Assembly: GCF_013391635.1 (NCBI RefSeq)
Contig: NZ_JACAWU010000002.1
Span: 1,054,001-1,118,000, forward strand
Direction: 5' to 3'
Length of the DNA: 64,000 bases
From: Natronomonas gomsonensis
GTDB taxonomy: Archaea > Halobacteriota > Halobacteria > Halobacteriales > Haloarculaceae
Each line of letters begins with the position of its first letter. Position 1 is the stretch's first letter. A program made the translations under genes and the position numbers. The notes under the pieces were generated by a model that saw only the letters and a list, made by a program, of their open reading frames with translations, had not been told where the DNA came from and did not search any database. Below, one piece after another: positions 7,732 to 15,385 of the stretch.

Positions 7732-8322
7732 ATGGTTCGACTCGACGACTCGGGCGACGTGACGAAGTGTTGGCTCTCGCCGGACGAACTCGACCGGCTG
7801 GAACGGACCGCCGGCCGCGACGGGTGGGCGCGCGAGGTCGCCATGCAGTTGATGGGGCGGTGTGGCCTTCGAGCGTCAGAGGTGACGTACCCCGGCGACG
7901 AACACCTCCGGTGGTCCGACGACGGGGACGTGTGGCTGTTCGAGGTCCGCGGGAAGAACACGAAAGGCGGTGAGCCGAAGATTCGTGACGCTTGGATGCC
8001 GGAGGAGGTCGCCGACGACGTTCACAAATTCAGCCGTGAGCGCGGTCTGGGCGCGTCGGAGGCATGGGTCGACGCTTCCACGCCTACCGTGCGTCGGTGG
8101 GTCACCGAAGCCGCTCAGACGCTCGCTGAGGAGGCCGACGACGAACGGTGGTCCGAAGTATCGTCCCACGACCTTCGACGGTCGTGGGCGACGTACCACC
8201 TCGTCGAGCGGCAAGTTGACGTGCGGACGATGATGTCCATCGGCGGGTGGTCGGACTACTCGGCGATAGAACCGTACCTCGCCGAGCCAACCGAGAAGCG
8301 TATCGGCGAAGCGATGGGGTGA
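7732..8322 (+). CDS. Minimal tyrosine recombinase (catalytic domain only)
   Basis: The protein has 196 residues. The catalytic set is visible: Arg47 (CGLRASE), a Lys near 75-78 (GKNTKG), His146-x-x-Arg149 (HDLRRSW), Trp173 (GGWSD) and Tyr182 (IEPYL). The usual N-terminal SAM-like core-binding domain is missing, so it is about half the size of a normal integrase. It is the first of two recombinases in this provirus; a role in integration, excision or dimer resolution is inferred. Confidence 0.7.
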   Translation: MVRLDDSGDVTKCWLSPDELDRLERTAGRDGWAREVAMQLMGRCGLRASEVTYPGDEHLRWSDDGDVWLFEVRGKNTKGGEPKIRDAWMPEEVADDVHKFSRERGLGASEAWVDASTPTVRRWVTEAAQTLAEEADDERWSEVSSHDLRRSWATYHLVERQVDVRTMMSIGGWSDYSAIEPYLAEPTEKRIGEAMG

Positions 8323-8386
8323 CTTTTCGGAAATTCGGAAACGCCCCGGTTAGACATTTTACCCCTCCCGGCCTCACTTGTTCCGC

Positions 8387-8533
8387 ATGTCTCTAGGAAA
8401 TTGGACCTCATGCCCACGGTGCCGTAGCCCCGACGTGTCCGTATATCCGCTCCCGCGCCCTGAAATCCTACTCGTCTGTGAGGGATGCAACCAGCGGGCG
8501 TGTGTGGGGGTAGAAGAAGTAAGCAGGGCCTAA
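8387..8533 (+). CDS. Zinc-ribbon microprotein (48 residues)
   Basis: The reading frame MSLGNWTSCPRCRSP contains CPRC at residues 9-12 and CEGC at 31-34, a complete four-Cys zinc ribbon. A T-rich TATA-like element (ACATTTTACC) lies about 27 bases upstream. Its stop overlaps the stop of the opposing gene. It is one of four zinc-ribbon proteins in 1.05 kb; probably nucleic-acid or protein binding. Confidence 0.55.
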   Translation: MSLGNWTSCPRCRSPDVSVYPLPRPEILLVCEGCNQRACVGVEEVSRA

Positions 8534-8679
8534 GACTCGTCCTGTTCTTCCTCGTGCTCCTCGGCGAGGTCGAGGAGTTCACCTATCACGTCGTCAAAAG
8601 AATCGCCCCGACCTTTTCTCATCATCAACCTACGCCAAGTATCGTCCGTAACCGTCACTGTCGTCTTATCTTCGGCCAT
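8530..8679 (-). CDS. Ribbon-helix-helix/antitoxin-like protein (49 residues)
   Basis: I start at the ATG at 8679 (MAEDKTTVTVTDDTW). The pattern TTVTVTDDTWRRL followed by DSFDDVIGELLD matches the beta-strand, helix, helix order of RHH antitoxin or CopG-like DNA-binding proteins common in haloarchaea, with an acidic tail. A TATA box and several inverted repeats lie just upstream, so it probably represses its own and the divergent gene. No toxin partner is visible. Confidence 0.55.
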   Translation of the reverse strand: MAEDKTTVTVTDDTWRRLMMRKGRGDSFDDVIGELLDLAEEHEEEQDES

Positions 8680-8694
8680 GTTTCCGCTTCGGGG

Positions 8695-8739
8695 TATTGA
8701 CCTATTGTAGTTATTATACAATGAACTCATGAGTCAATA
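8695..8739. promoter_or_regulatory. Cluster of inverted repeats in a divergent viral promoter
   Basis: Three dyads lie here: TATTGAC (8695-8701) with GTCAATA (8733-8739), ATTGTA (8704-8709) with TACAAT (8717-8722), and ACTCATGAGT (8725-8734). The TATA box of the RHH gene (minus strand TATAATAA) is inside. It is probably the operator of the RHH protein, controlling leftward and rightward small genes. Confidence 0.5.
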
Positions 8740-8768
8740 GTTTCATTAGTGATGACCTACTACTGAGG

Positions 8769-8846
8769 ATGCGAGCCGACGACCCGGTTGAAGATGACTC
8801 TGTTGGCGGTGTGAAGAACGGGCCGCGCTGCAACGCGGCCCGATAA
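8769..8846 (+). CDS. Possible 25-residue microprotein
   Basis: ATG at 8769 opens MRADDPVEDDSVGG and closes with TAA at 8844. It is acidic in its first half and lies behind the dyad cluster. Its 3' end is inside the first hairpin of a structured stretch, so it may instead be a translated leader. Confidence 0.3.
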   Translation: MRADDPVEDDSVGGVKNGPRCNAAR

Positions 8847-8922
8847 GTCGGTTCCGACTCGGAACCATGTTCGGAACCACTACGGGGCTTGTGAGCCCCG
8901 AAAGGCCAGATGGACCGCTTTC
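8820..8922 (+). other. Four consecutive hairpins (structured leader or small RNA)
   Basis: Stems are GGGCCGCG/CGCGGCCC (8820-8827/8834-8841), GGTTCC/GGAACC (8850-8855/8861-8866), CGGGGCT/AGCCCCG (8883-8889/8894-8900) and GAAAG/CTTTC (8900-8904/8918-8922). The second ends one base before the ATG at 8867. The series could be an RNA, a translational control or a replication/packaging signal. Confidence 0.45.
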
Positions 8923-9169
8923 TGATAACAGTAGCGACACCGCACGCTGCGCGTGTGGTGACCCACTCGACGGCTTCGACGCCCGACGCGGCGAGGCGAC
9001 CTGTGAGGCGTGCGCCCGGCTCCGTGCAGACGGTGGCGACGACGAACACCTTCCTCAACACGCGCCAGCCGAATCTTGGCTTGTTCAAGCGGCTGCCGCA
9101 GAGAAGGTCACAGCCGTTCGGGACGGAACAGTGTACCACGTCACCGTCGAGGAGGTCGAAAGCGAATGA
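8867..9169 (+). CDS. Zinc-ribbon protein (100 residues)
   Basis: The Cys pairs C-A-C (residues 28-30) and CEAC (46-49) form a zinc ribbon in the first half; the second half is a small alpha/beta part ending DGTVYHVTVEEV. I keep the ATG at 8867 but its start lies in a hairpin-rich stretch, so a later start is possible. The stop overlaps the next start as ATGA, showing coupled translation with the following zinc-ribbon genes. Confidence 0.5.
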   Translation: MFGTTTGLVSPERPDGPLSDNSSDTARCACGDPLDGFDARRGEATCEACARLRADGGDDEHLPQHAPAESWLVQAAAAEKVTAVRDGTVYHVTVEEVESE

Positions 9170-9318
9170 GCCTCACCCAACACGGGTTTTGTCCGACCTG
9201 TGACGACCGGCGGGAGCTCGTAATGACCTCACCCGGCGTCCTCGCCTGTCACTCCTGCGGCAACGTCGACGTCTACGAAAATCGGGACGACTACGAAAAG
9301 GTTCAGAACGATGAGTAG
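9166..9318 (+). CDS. Zinc-ribbon microprotein (50 residues)
   Basis: The frame MSLTQHGFCPTCDDRRE has CPTC at 9-12 and CHSC at 28-31, then an acidic tail with YENRDDYEK. It overlaps its neighbours on both sides. The four-Cys spacing resembles TFIIB/TFIIS-type ribbons, which suggests nucleic-acid binding. Confidence 0.55.
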   Translation: MSLTQHGFCPTCDDRRELVMTSPGVLACHSCGNVDVYENRDDYEKVQNDE

Positions 9319-9430
9319 CGAAGCGACTCGCCGCTCGTTCGTCATTCGGTGCGAGTGCGGTATCACCGTCGTCGGCGCGGTCGCCGGAGACACCTGCGCG
9401 AACTGTGGCCGGGTGGTCCTCGATGGGTGA
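9311..9430 (+). CDS. Zinc-ribbon microprotein (39 residues)
   Basis: The frame MSSEATRRSFVIRCECG has C-E-C at 14-16 and CANC at 29-32. It overlaps the previous gene by eight bases and the following gene by eight bases, so it belongs to the same message as the recombinase downstream. Function unknown. Confidence 0.5.
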   Translation: MSSEATRRSFVIRCECGITVVGAVAGDTCANCGRVVLDG

Positions 9431-9671
9431 CGAAGACAGCTACTCGGTGACCGTCACCCTCACCCGCGGGACCGGCACCGACGACCGAGACAAGATGAAG
9501 GCCACCGTCGAGGCCGACACCCTCGAAGAACTCGACGAAAAACTCGGCGAGATGCGCGACCGGCTCGAAGACCTTGCCGCCGACGTGCGAGACATCCAGC
9601 CCGAGGAGCGGCTTCGACAACTCGCCGAGAACCAGCGGACCCTCGAAGGTCAGGAGGCAGGTAACCCGTGA
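9423..9671 (+). CDS. Coiled-coil protein upstream of the integrase (82 residues)
   Basis: Start is the ATG at 9423 (MGDEDSYSVTVTLTRG). A short beta pair (SVTVTL, KATVEAD) is followed by a long charged helix (LEELDEKLGEMRDRLEDLAADV) with heptad spacing. The stop overlaps the integrase ATG. Proteins of this shape often precede haloarchaeal viral integrases; a regulatory or architectural role in recombination is inferred. Confidence 0.55.
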   Translation: MGDEDSYSVTVTLTRGTGTDDRDKMKATVEADTLEELDEKLGEMRDRLEDLAADVRDIQPEERLRQLAENQRTLEGQEAGNP

Positions 9672-10684
9672 CGGACGACCTCGACCCGATAGACCCGGAG
9701 GCGGCGGTCGAACTCTACCTCGACCAGCGGCAGGACGGTGTGAGCGAGTCGACCCGCCAAACCCACGAGTACAGACTTGACCCCTTCGTCAAGTGGTGCA
9801 ACACCGAAGGGGACGTGACGAACATGAACGACCTCACCGGTCGGGACCTCCACGCCTACCGAGTCTATCGGCGCGAGGAGGACGACCTGAAGCCCGTCAC
9901 GCTTCAGGGTCAGCTATCCACGCTCCGGGTGTTCCTCCGGTTCTGTGCGTCTATCGACGCCGTCCCCGAGGGACTACCGGACAAGATACTGCTCCCGACG
10001 GTGAGCAAAGGCGACGACGTCAGTGAATCGACCCTCGACCCGAACCGCGCCGAAGCCATCCTCGCCTATCTCGGCAAGTACGAGTACGGCAGCCGCGACC
10101 ACATCATCTGGTTGCTGCTGTGGCGGACCGGCATGCGGACCGGAGCGCTTCGCGGTATCGACCTCGACGATCTCGACCGCGACGACCCGGCCGTCCGAAT
10201 CCGGCACCGACCGGAGGAGGACACGCCGCTGAAGAACGCCGACCACGGCGAGCGGTGGGTCGCACTGACGGACTACCTTGTCGGCGTCGTCGAGGACTAC
10301 ATCGACGGCCCTCGAGTCGAGACGACCGACGAGTTCGGCCGGGAGCCACTTCTGACGACTCGGGAGGGGCGGGCGAGTCGGTCGACGATTCGAGACACCT
10401 TCTATCGGTGGACCCGCCCGTGCATGGTCGGCGAGGAGTGCCCCCACGACCGCGAGCCCGAGGAGTGCGAAGCGACCACCTTCGACACGGCCACCAAGTG
10501 CCCGTCGACGAGGTCGCCGCACGACGCTCGAAGCGGGGCAATCACCGCCCACCTGATGGACGATGTCCCGACCGAGATAGTCAGCGGTCGGATGGACGTA
10601 TCGCCGAAAATCCTGAATCGCCACTACGACCGGCGTTCAGGGCGTGAGAAGATGGAACAGCGCCGCGATTACCTACGGGACTAA
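9668..10684 (+). CDS. Tyrosine recombinase / provirus integrase
   Basis: The protein has 338 residues. The N-terminal core-binding domain (1-115) is followed by the catalytic domain with Arg157 (TGMRTGAL), His285-x-x-Arg288 (SPHDARSG) and Tyr320 (NRHYDRRS). A Cys/His insertion at 252-278 (CMVGEECPHD, then ECEAT and KCPS) is the zinc-binding loop typical of haloarchaeal integrases. It is the last gene of the rightward operon and lies near the provirus right end, as integrases often do next to an attachment site. Confidence 0.85.
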   Translation: MTDDLDPIDPEAAVELYLDQRQDGVSESTRQTHEYRLDPFVKWCNTEGDVTNMNDLTGRDLHAYRVYRREEDDLKPVTLQGQLSTLRVFLRFCASIDAVPEGLPDKILLPTVSKGDDVSESTLDPNRAEAILAYLGKYEYGSRDHIIWLLLWRTGMRTGALRGIDLDDLDRDDPAVRIRHRPEEDTPLKNADHGERWVALTDYLVGVVEDYIDGPRVETTDEFGREPLLTTREGRASRSTIRDTFYRWTRPCMVGEECPHDREPEECEATTFDTATKCPSTRSPHDARSGAITAHLMDDVPTEIVSGRMDVSPKILNRHYDRRSGREKMEQRRDYLRD

Positions 10685-11254
10685 CGATGCAAGCAACCAC
10701 AGACCTACAGAGTCGACGAACCGCGCCAGAATCGAGTAATCCGGAACCGAGTTGGCCCACTCGGTTTCCAACCGGCCCTTGGCCGACGGAAATCGGTGGC
10801 CAAACTCCCGTAGGCGCCCAATTTCGGACGATACCACTTCTCGAAGAGCGGCGCTCTTCGGATAATCCGAACAGGTATCCTGACGCCCACCCCTCACGTC
10901 GTGCGGTTCGTTTAGCCGAAACCGGAGGTGTAGCATGACTCGATGATGCCCACATTGGGCCTGTAGGATGGCGGGGACGACTTCGTCACGCTCCATCATC
11001 CCGAATTTCGAGCCTTCGAGCGAGCCTCAGGATGCCGGAGAGATCACTGAGCCGGTGGTGTTCGGTCTCGGCATGGCTCAGTCCGTAACCGAGACGTTAT
11101 TGCTGTTGTTAATCCGAATCGAGGCCTGTGCTCGTTAACAAGATTCTGAGTACATGCCAAATCATACTCTCGGTTAGTAATTGCTAACTTATCGGTAACC
11201 ATCATGATATGCCAAGCACAACTCTTTGAATTATCTCTAAATAAGGACTATGCC
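10685..11254. other. Gene-poor stretch with inverted repeats after the integrase
   Basis: I see no convincing gene. Dyads are AACCGAGT/ACTCGGTT (10745-10766), TTGGCC/GGCCAA (near 10779-10803), CGAAGAGC/GCTCTTCG (10842-10860) and TTCGGA/TCCGAA (10823-10871). An 83-codon frame at 10687 is Arg/Pro-rich and crosses these hairpins. The provirus right junction probably lies here or just beyond; no tRNA gene or att core is visible. Confidence 0.4.
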
Positions 11255-11584
11255 ATGTCTTCACAAGGTGCCTATTCGACCAAGGCCCCGGTTGTCGACA
11301 GCGTACTGGAGACGCTGAGCAACACGGTTCGAAGAGAGGCAATCAGGTATTTCGAAGATAGCGTGAACGGCGACGCAGCGCACATAGCGGAGTTAGCTAC
11401 GCACATCAGCCACCGAATACCGTCGAAGAGTCACGAACAATTGAAAACTGAACTCCATCACCAGCACCTCCCAAGGTTGGATGAAAAGAATTGGCTTGCG
11501 TACGACCAAAGACAGGGAAATATCCGGTATTACGGAAACGAGAGGGCGGAGTACATCATTGAGGAAGTACAGGCGATTTTTTGA
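11255..11584 (+). CDS. Winged-helix protein of the haloarchaeal DUF7344 type
   Basis: The protein has 109 residues from the ATG at 11255 (MSSQGAYSTKAPVVD); an earlier ATG at 11204 gives an AT-rich extension unlike the family. The core VLETLSNTVRREAIRYFE, then LHHQHLPRLDEKNWLAYD and IRYYG, follows the helix-turn-helix and wing order of these regulators. It is AT-richer than the flanks. It could be a host regulator or a provirus-edge gene. Confidence 0.65.
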   Translation: MSSQGAYSTKAPVVDSVLETLSNTVRREAIRYFEDSVNGDAAHIAELATHISHRIPSKSHEQLKTELHHQHLPRLDEKNWLAYDQRQGNIRYYGNERAEYIIEEVQAIF

Positions 11585-11888
11585 GTATCAGTATCTCTCT
11601 CTGCGCGAGACGGCGGAAGACGATTACAATTTTCGATATCAATCGGCTCTGATGAAGTCCTCAATCGGTGATATGTTCTTGGGGCCATGCTGAATACAGA
11701 GCGCACAAACCCGTGTTAAAATTGTTTAATCCGAGTTCACCAAGGCCCCATCTGGATCCATTCGTGCCGGGCGAGTCTTACCAGTCCAAGGGGAAAGGGT
11801 GGAGCCGATAGGAAAACCAACTTCTGTAAGCAATCGAGGCACGTTGGTCGTCTCGGGCCACGTTGCTCAGTAAGTGTGCCTAATACCG
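11585..11888. other. Intergenic stretch, nothing recognised
   Basis: 304 bases without a supported gene, between convergent genes, moderately AT-rich. No tRNA, clear hairpin or repeat was seen. Confidence 0.4.
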
Positions 11889-13103
11889 TTATCCACCGAG
11901 CCACCAGCCGTAGAGCTTCTCCTGCTCCTCGGCGTCGGGGTGCTTCTTCGATTGGCCGTACGTTTTCCCCTTTAGGAGTTGTCGTTCGACTGTATTCGCG
12001 GCGAGACGGAGTGCATGGGTAGCGCCGTAACCCTCGCCGTCGGCGGTGAAGTAGCCACGATCAGTGACCAGCCGTATTCGTGCCAGCACGAGCGGCACGC
12101 CCCGAGTCTGTTCCTTGTGCTCTTGCAGTTCGATGCTGGCCTTGATCACCTGCATATCGCCGTACTTCGAGGTCATGCTCTCGATCAATGCGGAGACGCC
12201 GTCGTAGTCCATGCCATCGAGCAGGTCGAGACCAAACACTTGCACAGGCTGGCGCCCGTTGTCTTGTTCCCAGGTGAGTGCCTTGATGACATCCGTTTTC
12301 GTGACGATCCCGCTGGGCTCGCCCGTCTCACTGTCAGTGACGACGAGCGAGGAGATTTCCTGCTCGAACATCATCTCAACCACCTCGTCGAGCGTTGCGT
12401 CTTGCCCGATGGTCACGACCGCATCGGACATTAGGTTCCGAACCGGCAGATCGAGCATCCGATCAGACTCCCCTTCGCGCGCGCCGAAGCCCCCGTGGCT
12501 CCCACCGGCGGCTTTCCCACCGGCGCCGACGTTGCCGGATGACCCCCCCTGACTCCGACTCCCCCCTCGCGTCGTGAACTCGATGACGTCGTAGAGGCTG
12601 AGCATCCCCACTACTTCGTCGTCCTCGACGACCGGGAGATGGGCGATGCCCGATTCCCGCAGCGTGTTGAGCGCTTTTCCGATACCGGTCTCGGGGGTCA
12701 CGCTGATCAACTCGGCCGAGTACGCCTCGTCGACGGTCGCCGCGTCGAGGAACGGACGGACGGCCGCGAGGACGGCATCTGCGGTCACGACGCCATAGAC
12801 GCGTTCGTCGTCGAGGACGGGAAGTGTCTTGGCGTCGCTCCCGATCATGAGTCGGGCGACCTCGCGGACGTCTTCGGTGCGTTCGACAGCCGGGACGTGT
12901 TGCACCTGCGAGCCGACCTTCGCAGAGGGCTGATTGGACGACGATGCCAGCTGTCGACGGCTGACGACGCCGCGATACTCGTCGCCGTCCGTGACGACGA
13001 CGACATCGAGTTCCTGATTCTCGAACGCACCTGCGACCTTCGAGAGCGGTGTCCCAATGTCGAATTCGGTGAACGATGTGGAAACGATCTCGGTGATGTC
13101 CAT
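11889..13103 (-). CDS. Four-CBS-domain protein with hibernation-factor-like C-terminus
   Basis: The protein has 404 residues from the ATG at 13103 (MDITEIVSTSFTEF). CBS repeats lie at about 8-55, 68-118, 128-178 and 215-275 (for example ATLDEVVEMMFEQEI, SSLVVTDSETGEPSG), separated by a Gly/Ser-rich linker near 185-205. Residues about 285-380 (MQVIKASIELQEH, GVPLVLARIRLVTDRGYF, ATHALRLAANTVERQLL) have the strand/helix order of the S30AE ribosome-hibernation fold. CBS pairs usually bind adenine nucleotides, so an energy-sensing ribosome factor is a reasonable inference. It lies next to a UspA gene, fitting a stress role. Confidence 0.7.
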   Translation of the reverse strand: MDITEIVSTSFTEFDIGTPLSKVAGAFENQELDVVVVTDGDEYRGVVSRRQLASSSNQPSAKVGSQVQHVPAVERTEDVREVARLMIGSDAKTLPVLDDERVYGVVTADAVLAAVRPFLDAATVDEAYSAELISVTPETGIGKALNTLRESGIAHLPVVEDDEVVGMLSLYDVIEFTTRGGSRSQGGSSGNVGAGGKAAGGSHGGFGAREGESDRMLDLPVRNLMSDAVVTIGQDATLDEVVEMMFEQEISSLVVTDSETGEPSGIVTKTDVIKALTWEQDNGRQPVQVFGLDLLDGMDYDGVSALIESMTSKYGDMQVIKASIELQEHKEQTRGVPLVLARIRLVTDRGYFTADGEGYGATHALRLAANTVERQLLKGKTYGQSKKHPDAEEQEKLYGWWLGG

Positions 13104-13294
13104 GTTGACTCTCTCTTGATAGAGGATCGGCGTACGGTTATGACTGTCCCACCGACCGGGGGTGAGGAGCCGGGAGCTCGAACTCAATTCCAGTGGGCAG
13201 ATTCGGTTACAGAACAGGAGTTGGTAGAAATCGACTGCGAGATAGAGAGGGTGAGGGCGCCGTAAGGCAGGCAACTCCAATTTCGTTGGTAATG

Positions 13295-13741
13295 TTACCT
13301 GACAACGGTAACCGGAACGGTAGCATGCTCGACGACGTCTCGCGCCACGCTGCCCATGAACTCGATGGTTCGTTCCGACCGCCCCCGGTGACCGACGTAG
13401 AGCGTCTCGAACGCCCCCTCCTCAGCGTAATCCGGTATAATCCTCGCTGGTTTGCCGTAGCGTAATTCGCCAGATACGGTTTGTCCCCGCTCCGCGGCAA
13501 ACTCGATCGCCTCGTCCAAGATGTCTTGACCTTCCACCTCCGCGGCGTCAAAGCTATCGATGATCAGCCTGTCCCGACGGTCAGATTCGGAGACCGGCTC
13601 TCCACCGCCAGTATCATAGATGTCCGGTTCAATCGTGTGGATCAGTGTGATTGATCCGCCGGTCGCGTTAGCAATATTCGTGGCGTACGAAAGCGCCCGA
13701 TTGCTCTCCTCGGATCCGTCAACAGCGACGAGCAGTTCCAT
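13295..13741 (-). CDS. Universal stress protein, UspA family
   Basis: The protein has 148 residues, the normal length for a single Usp domain. It starts MELLVAVDGSEESNRAL (strand 1 and the ATP-contact Asp) and ends with the nucleotide-binding motif GHRGRSERTIEFMGSVA. A TATA box (minus strand TTTATATCG, 13765-13773) is centred 28 bases upstream, so the message is leaderless. It is transcribed towards the CBS protein gene. A role in ATP-dependent stress signalling is known for the family. Confidence 0.9.
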   Translation of the reverse strand: MELLVAVDGSEESNRALSYATNIANATGGSITLIHTIEPDIYDTGGGEPVSESDRRDRLIIDSFDAAEVEGQDILDEAIEFAAERGQTVSGELRYGKPARIIPDYAEEGAFETLYVGHRGRSERTIEFMGSVARDVVEHATVPVTVVR

Positions 13742-13987
13742 ACTGAACCATTGGGGGGCAGAACCGATATAAACAGCAGTCTAATCTGACGATCTGAGAA
13801 CGATCCCCCACCCCTCGGGGGCCGACGGCCCCACCGGCCAAGCGGAAAGATCATAGATCCTTTCGAACACCTCGTTCTCGAGTTTTGTCCCGCTCATCCC
13901 CCACCCGACCGACGACTAGTCGTCCGCTCCTCTGTCTCTGCCGTTCTAGCTATTACTCAGTACACCCGAGACAGCCGAAGAGACCGC

Positions 13988-15202
13988 TCAGTCCTTCGAG
14001 CCGTGCTCGGGAAGCCGGAGGGTGAGGAGCACGACCACGACCAGTATTCCGGCTAACAGCAGGTATCCTTCGTTGAAGTATCCCCGGTCAGCGATGGCAC
14101 CGAAAAGCACCGGCCCGGCAGCACCGAGTGTCGCCGAGGTGGTTCGAACCGCACCGAGTCCGGTTCCCTGAATCTCGTCGGGAATCGCATCCGAGAGGAA
14201 CGACTGGGTAATCGCCCCGGAGCCGAGCATCGTACTCACGAGGGCGGTGACGGCGACGAGCGGCCAGATGCCATCGATGAAGGGGAGCGACGCCAGTCCG
14301 ACGACGGGACCGACGAGAACGGCGACGAGAGAGCGGCGCATACCGATCCGGTCGTAGGCCGCGCCGGCGAGTGGCTTGACGACGACGCCGAAGGCGAAGA
14401 ACACGCTGAACAGCACCCCGGCCACCGACGACGGGAGTTCCTTCTCTTCGACCAGATACGTCGGATAGAACCCGGTGAACGACTGCCAGATGAGGATGTA
14501 CAGAAAGAGGATGAACGCGACGAACAGCAGGTTCGACTGGCGCAACTCGGCGATGACGTAGCGTGCGCTGTCGGCCGAGAGCGAATCGACCGCGCTGGCC
14601 GTCGGCGTTTGTGTCGGGAGAACTACCCAGAGGACGACGCCGACCAACAGGAGCAGTGGGATGATGAATCCCAGGCCGAGTTGCCACGCGACGGCGGCCG
14701 CGAGCGCTCCTGCAATCGGCGGCAGCACTGTCTGGCCGAGGTCGCCGGTCGCCATCGTCACCCCGAGGGCGCTCCCGATTCGGCCGGGGTAGATGTCGGA
14801 GAGTATCGTGATGCGCGCGATGGGATACAGCGACTGGCCGAGGCCCACGAGTGCCGTGGCGGCGAACAGGACGAGTGGCGTCGGTGCCGTCACGACGGCT
14901 ACGAGTGCGATGGCGACGACGATCGTCCCCGCAGTCATGACCGCCCGTTCGCTGTATCGGTCGGCGAGGATGCCGCCCGGGAGCTGGCCGAGTGCCGATC
15001 CGAGCCACAGCACCGTCACGAGTAGGCCCGCGACCGTGAGACTGAGACCGAACGACTCCCGGAGGTAGGGCAACAGCACGGGATACACCATCCGAGTCCC
15101 GAGCAGTATCCCCCACCCGCCCGCGATCGTGACGAGGAGCGGGCCCCTGCCGTCGCCCCACAGTTGCCTCGCCTCGTTCCCAATAGATTCGAAGAGCCCC
15201 AT
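13988..15202 (-). CDS. Major facilitator superfamily transporter
   Basis: The protein has 404 residues with about twelve membrane segments in two halves. The loop between segments 2 and 3 reads GGILADRYSERAVM, the MFS signature (G-x3-D-R/K-x-G/R-x-R/K), and is repeated as GAAYDRIGMRRS in the second half. It has its own TATA box (minus strand TTTATAAAC near 15247-15256). The substrate is unknown. Its promoter is about 95 bases from an iron box belonging to the divergent gene, so it may or may not join that regulon. Confidence 0.85.
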   Translation of the reverse strand: MGLFESIGNEARQLWGDGRGPLLVTIAGGWGILLGTRMVYPVLLPYLRESFGLSLTVAGLLVTVLWLGSALGQLPGGILADRYSERAVMTAGTIVVAIALVAVVTAPTPLVLFAATALVGLGQSLYPIARITILSDIYPGRIGSALGVTMATGDLGQTVLPPIAGALAAAVAWQLGLGFIIPLLLLVGVVLWVVLPTQTPTASAVDSLSADSARYVIAELRQSNLLFVAFILFLYILIWQSFTGFYPTYLVEEKELPSSVAGVLFSVFFAFGVVVKPLAGAAYDRIGMRRSLVAVLVGPVVGLASLPFIDGIWPLVAVTALVSTMLGSGAITQSFLSDAIPDEIQGTGLGAVRTTSATLGAAGPVLFGAIADRGYFNEGYLLLAGILVVVVLLTLRLPEHGSKD

Positions 15203-15349
15203 TTCGAGCGTCAGTACTGAACGGTTCGACAGCGAACGAATAACTGTTTATAAATCCGGGAATGGCGTGTGGATGAGTGGCAGCAGCACGAAGCCGAAAA
15301 GCAGTCGAAACCCAAGCGGGGAGTCGATGGGACGACGAACCGACAACTC

Positions 15350-15365
15350 TTTAGGCCAGCCTAAA
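15350..15365. promoter_or_regulatory. Iron-responsive regulator box (DtxR/Idr type), copy 1
   Basis: TTTAGGCCAGCCTAAA: 7-base arms form a perfect dyad around CA. It overlaps the expected TATA position, 21-36 bases before the ATG at 15386. The pattern TTAGG-N4-CCTAA is the type bound by haloarchaeal SirR/Idr metalloregulators; the regulator is inferred. Confidence 0.75.
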
Positions 15366-15385
15366 ACATAGCTGGTAAGCGAAAG

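Noticed and set aside
10687..10938. 83-codon frame directly behind the integrase
   Set aside because: Arg/Pro-rich, not acidic, and spans several strong hairpins; more likely non-coding.
10700..11250. tRNA gene as provirus attachment site
   Set aside because: No cloverleaf or T-loop sequence (TTCRAAT) was found near the integrase.
15203..15349. MFS transporter as a member of the iron regulon
   Set aside because: It has its own TATA box about 95 bases from the iron box; direct control is not supported.
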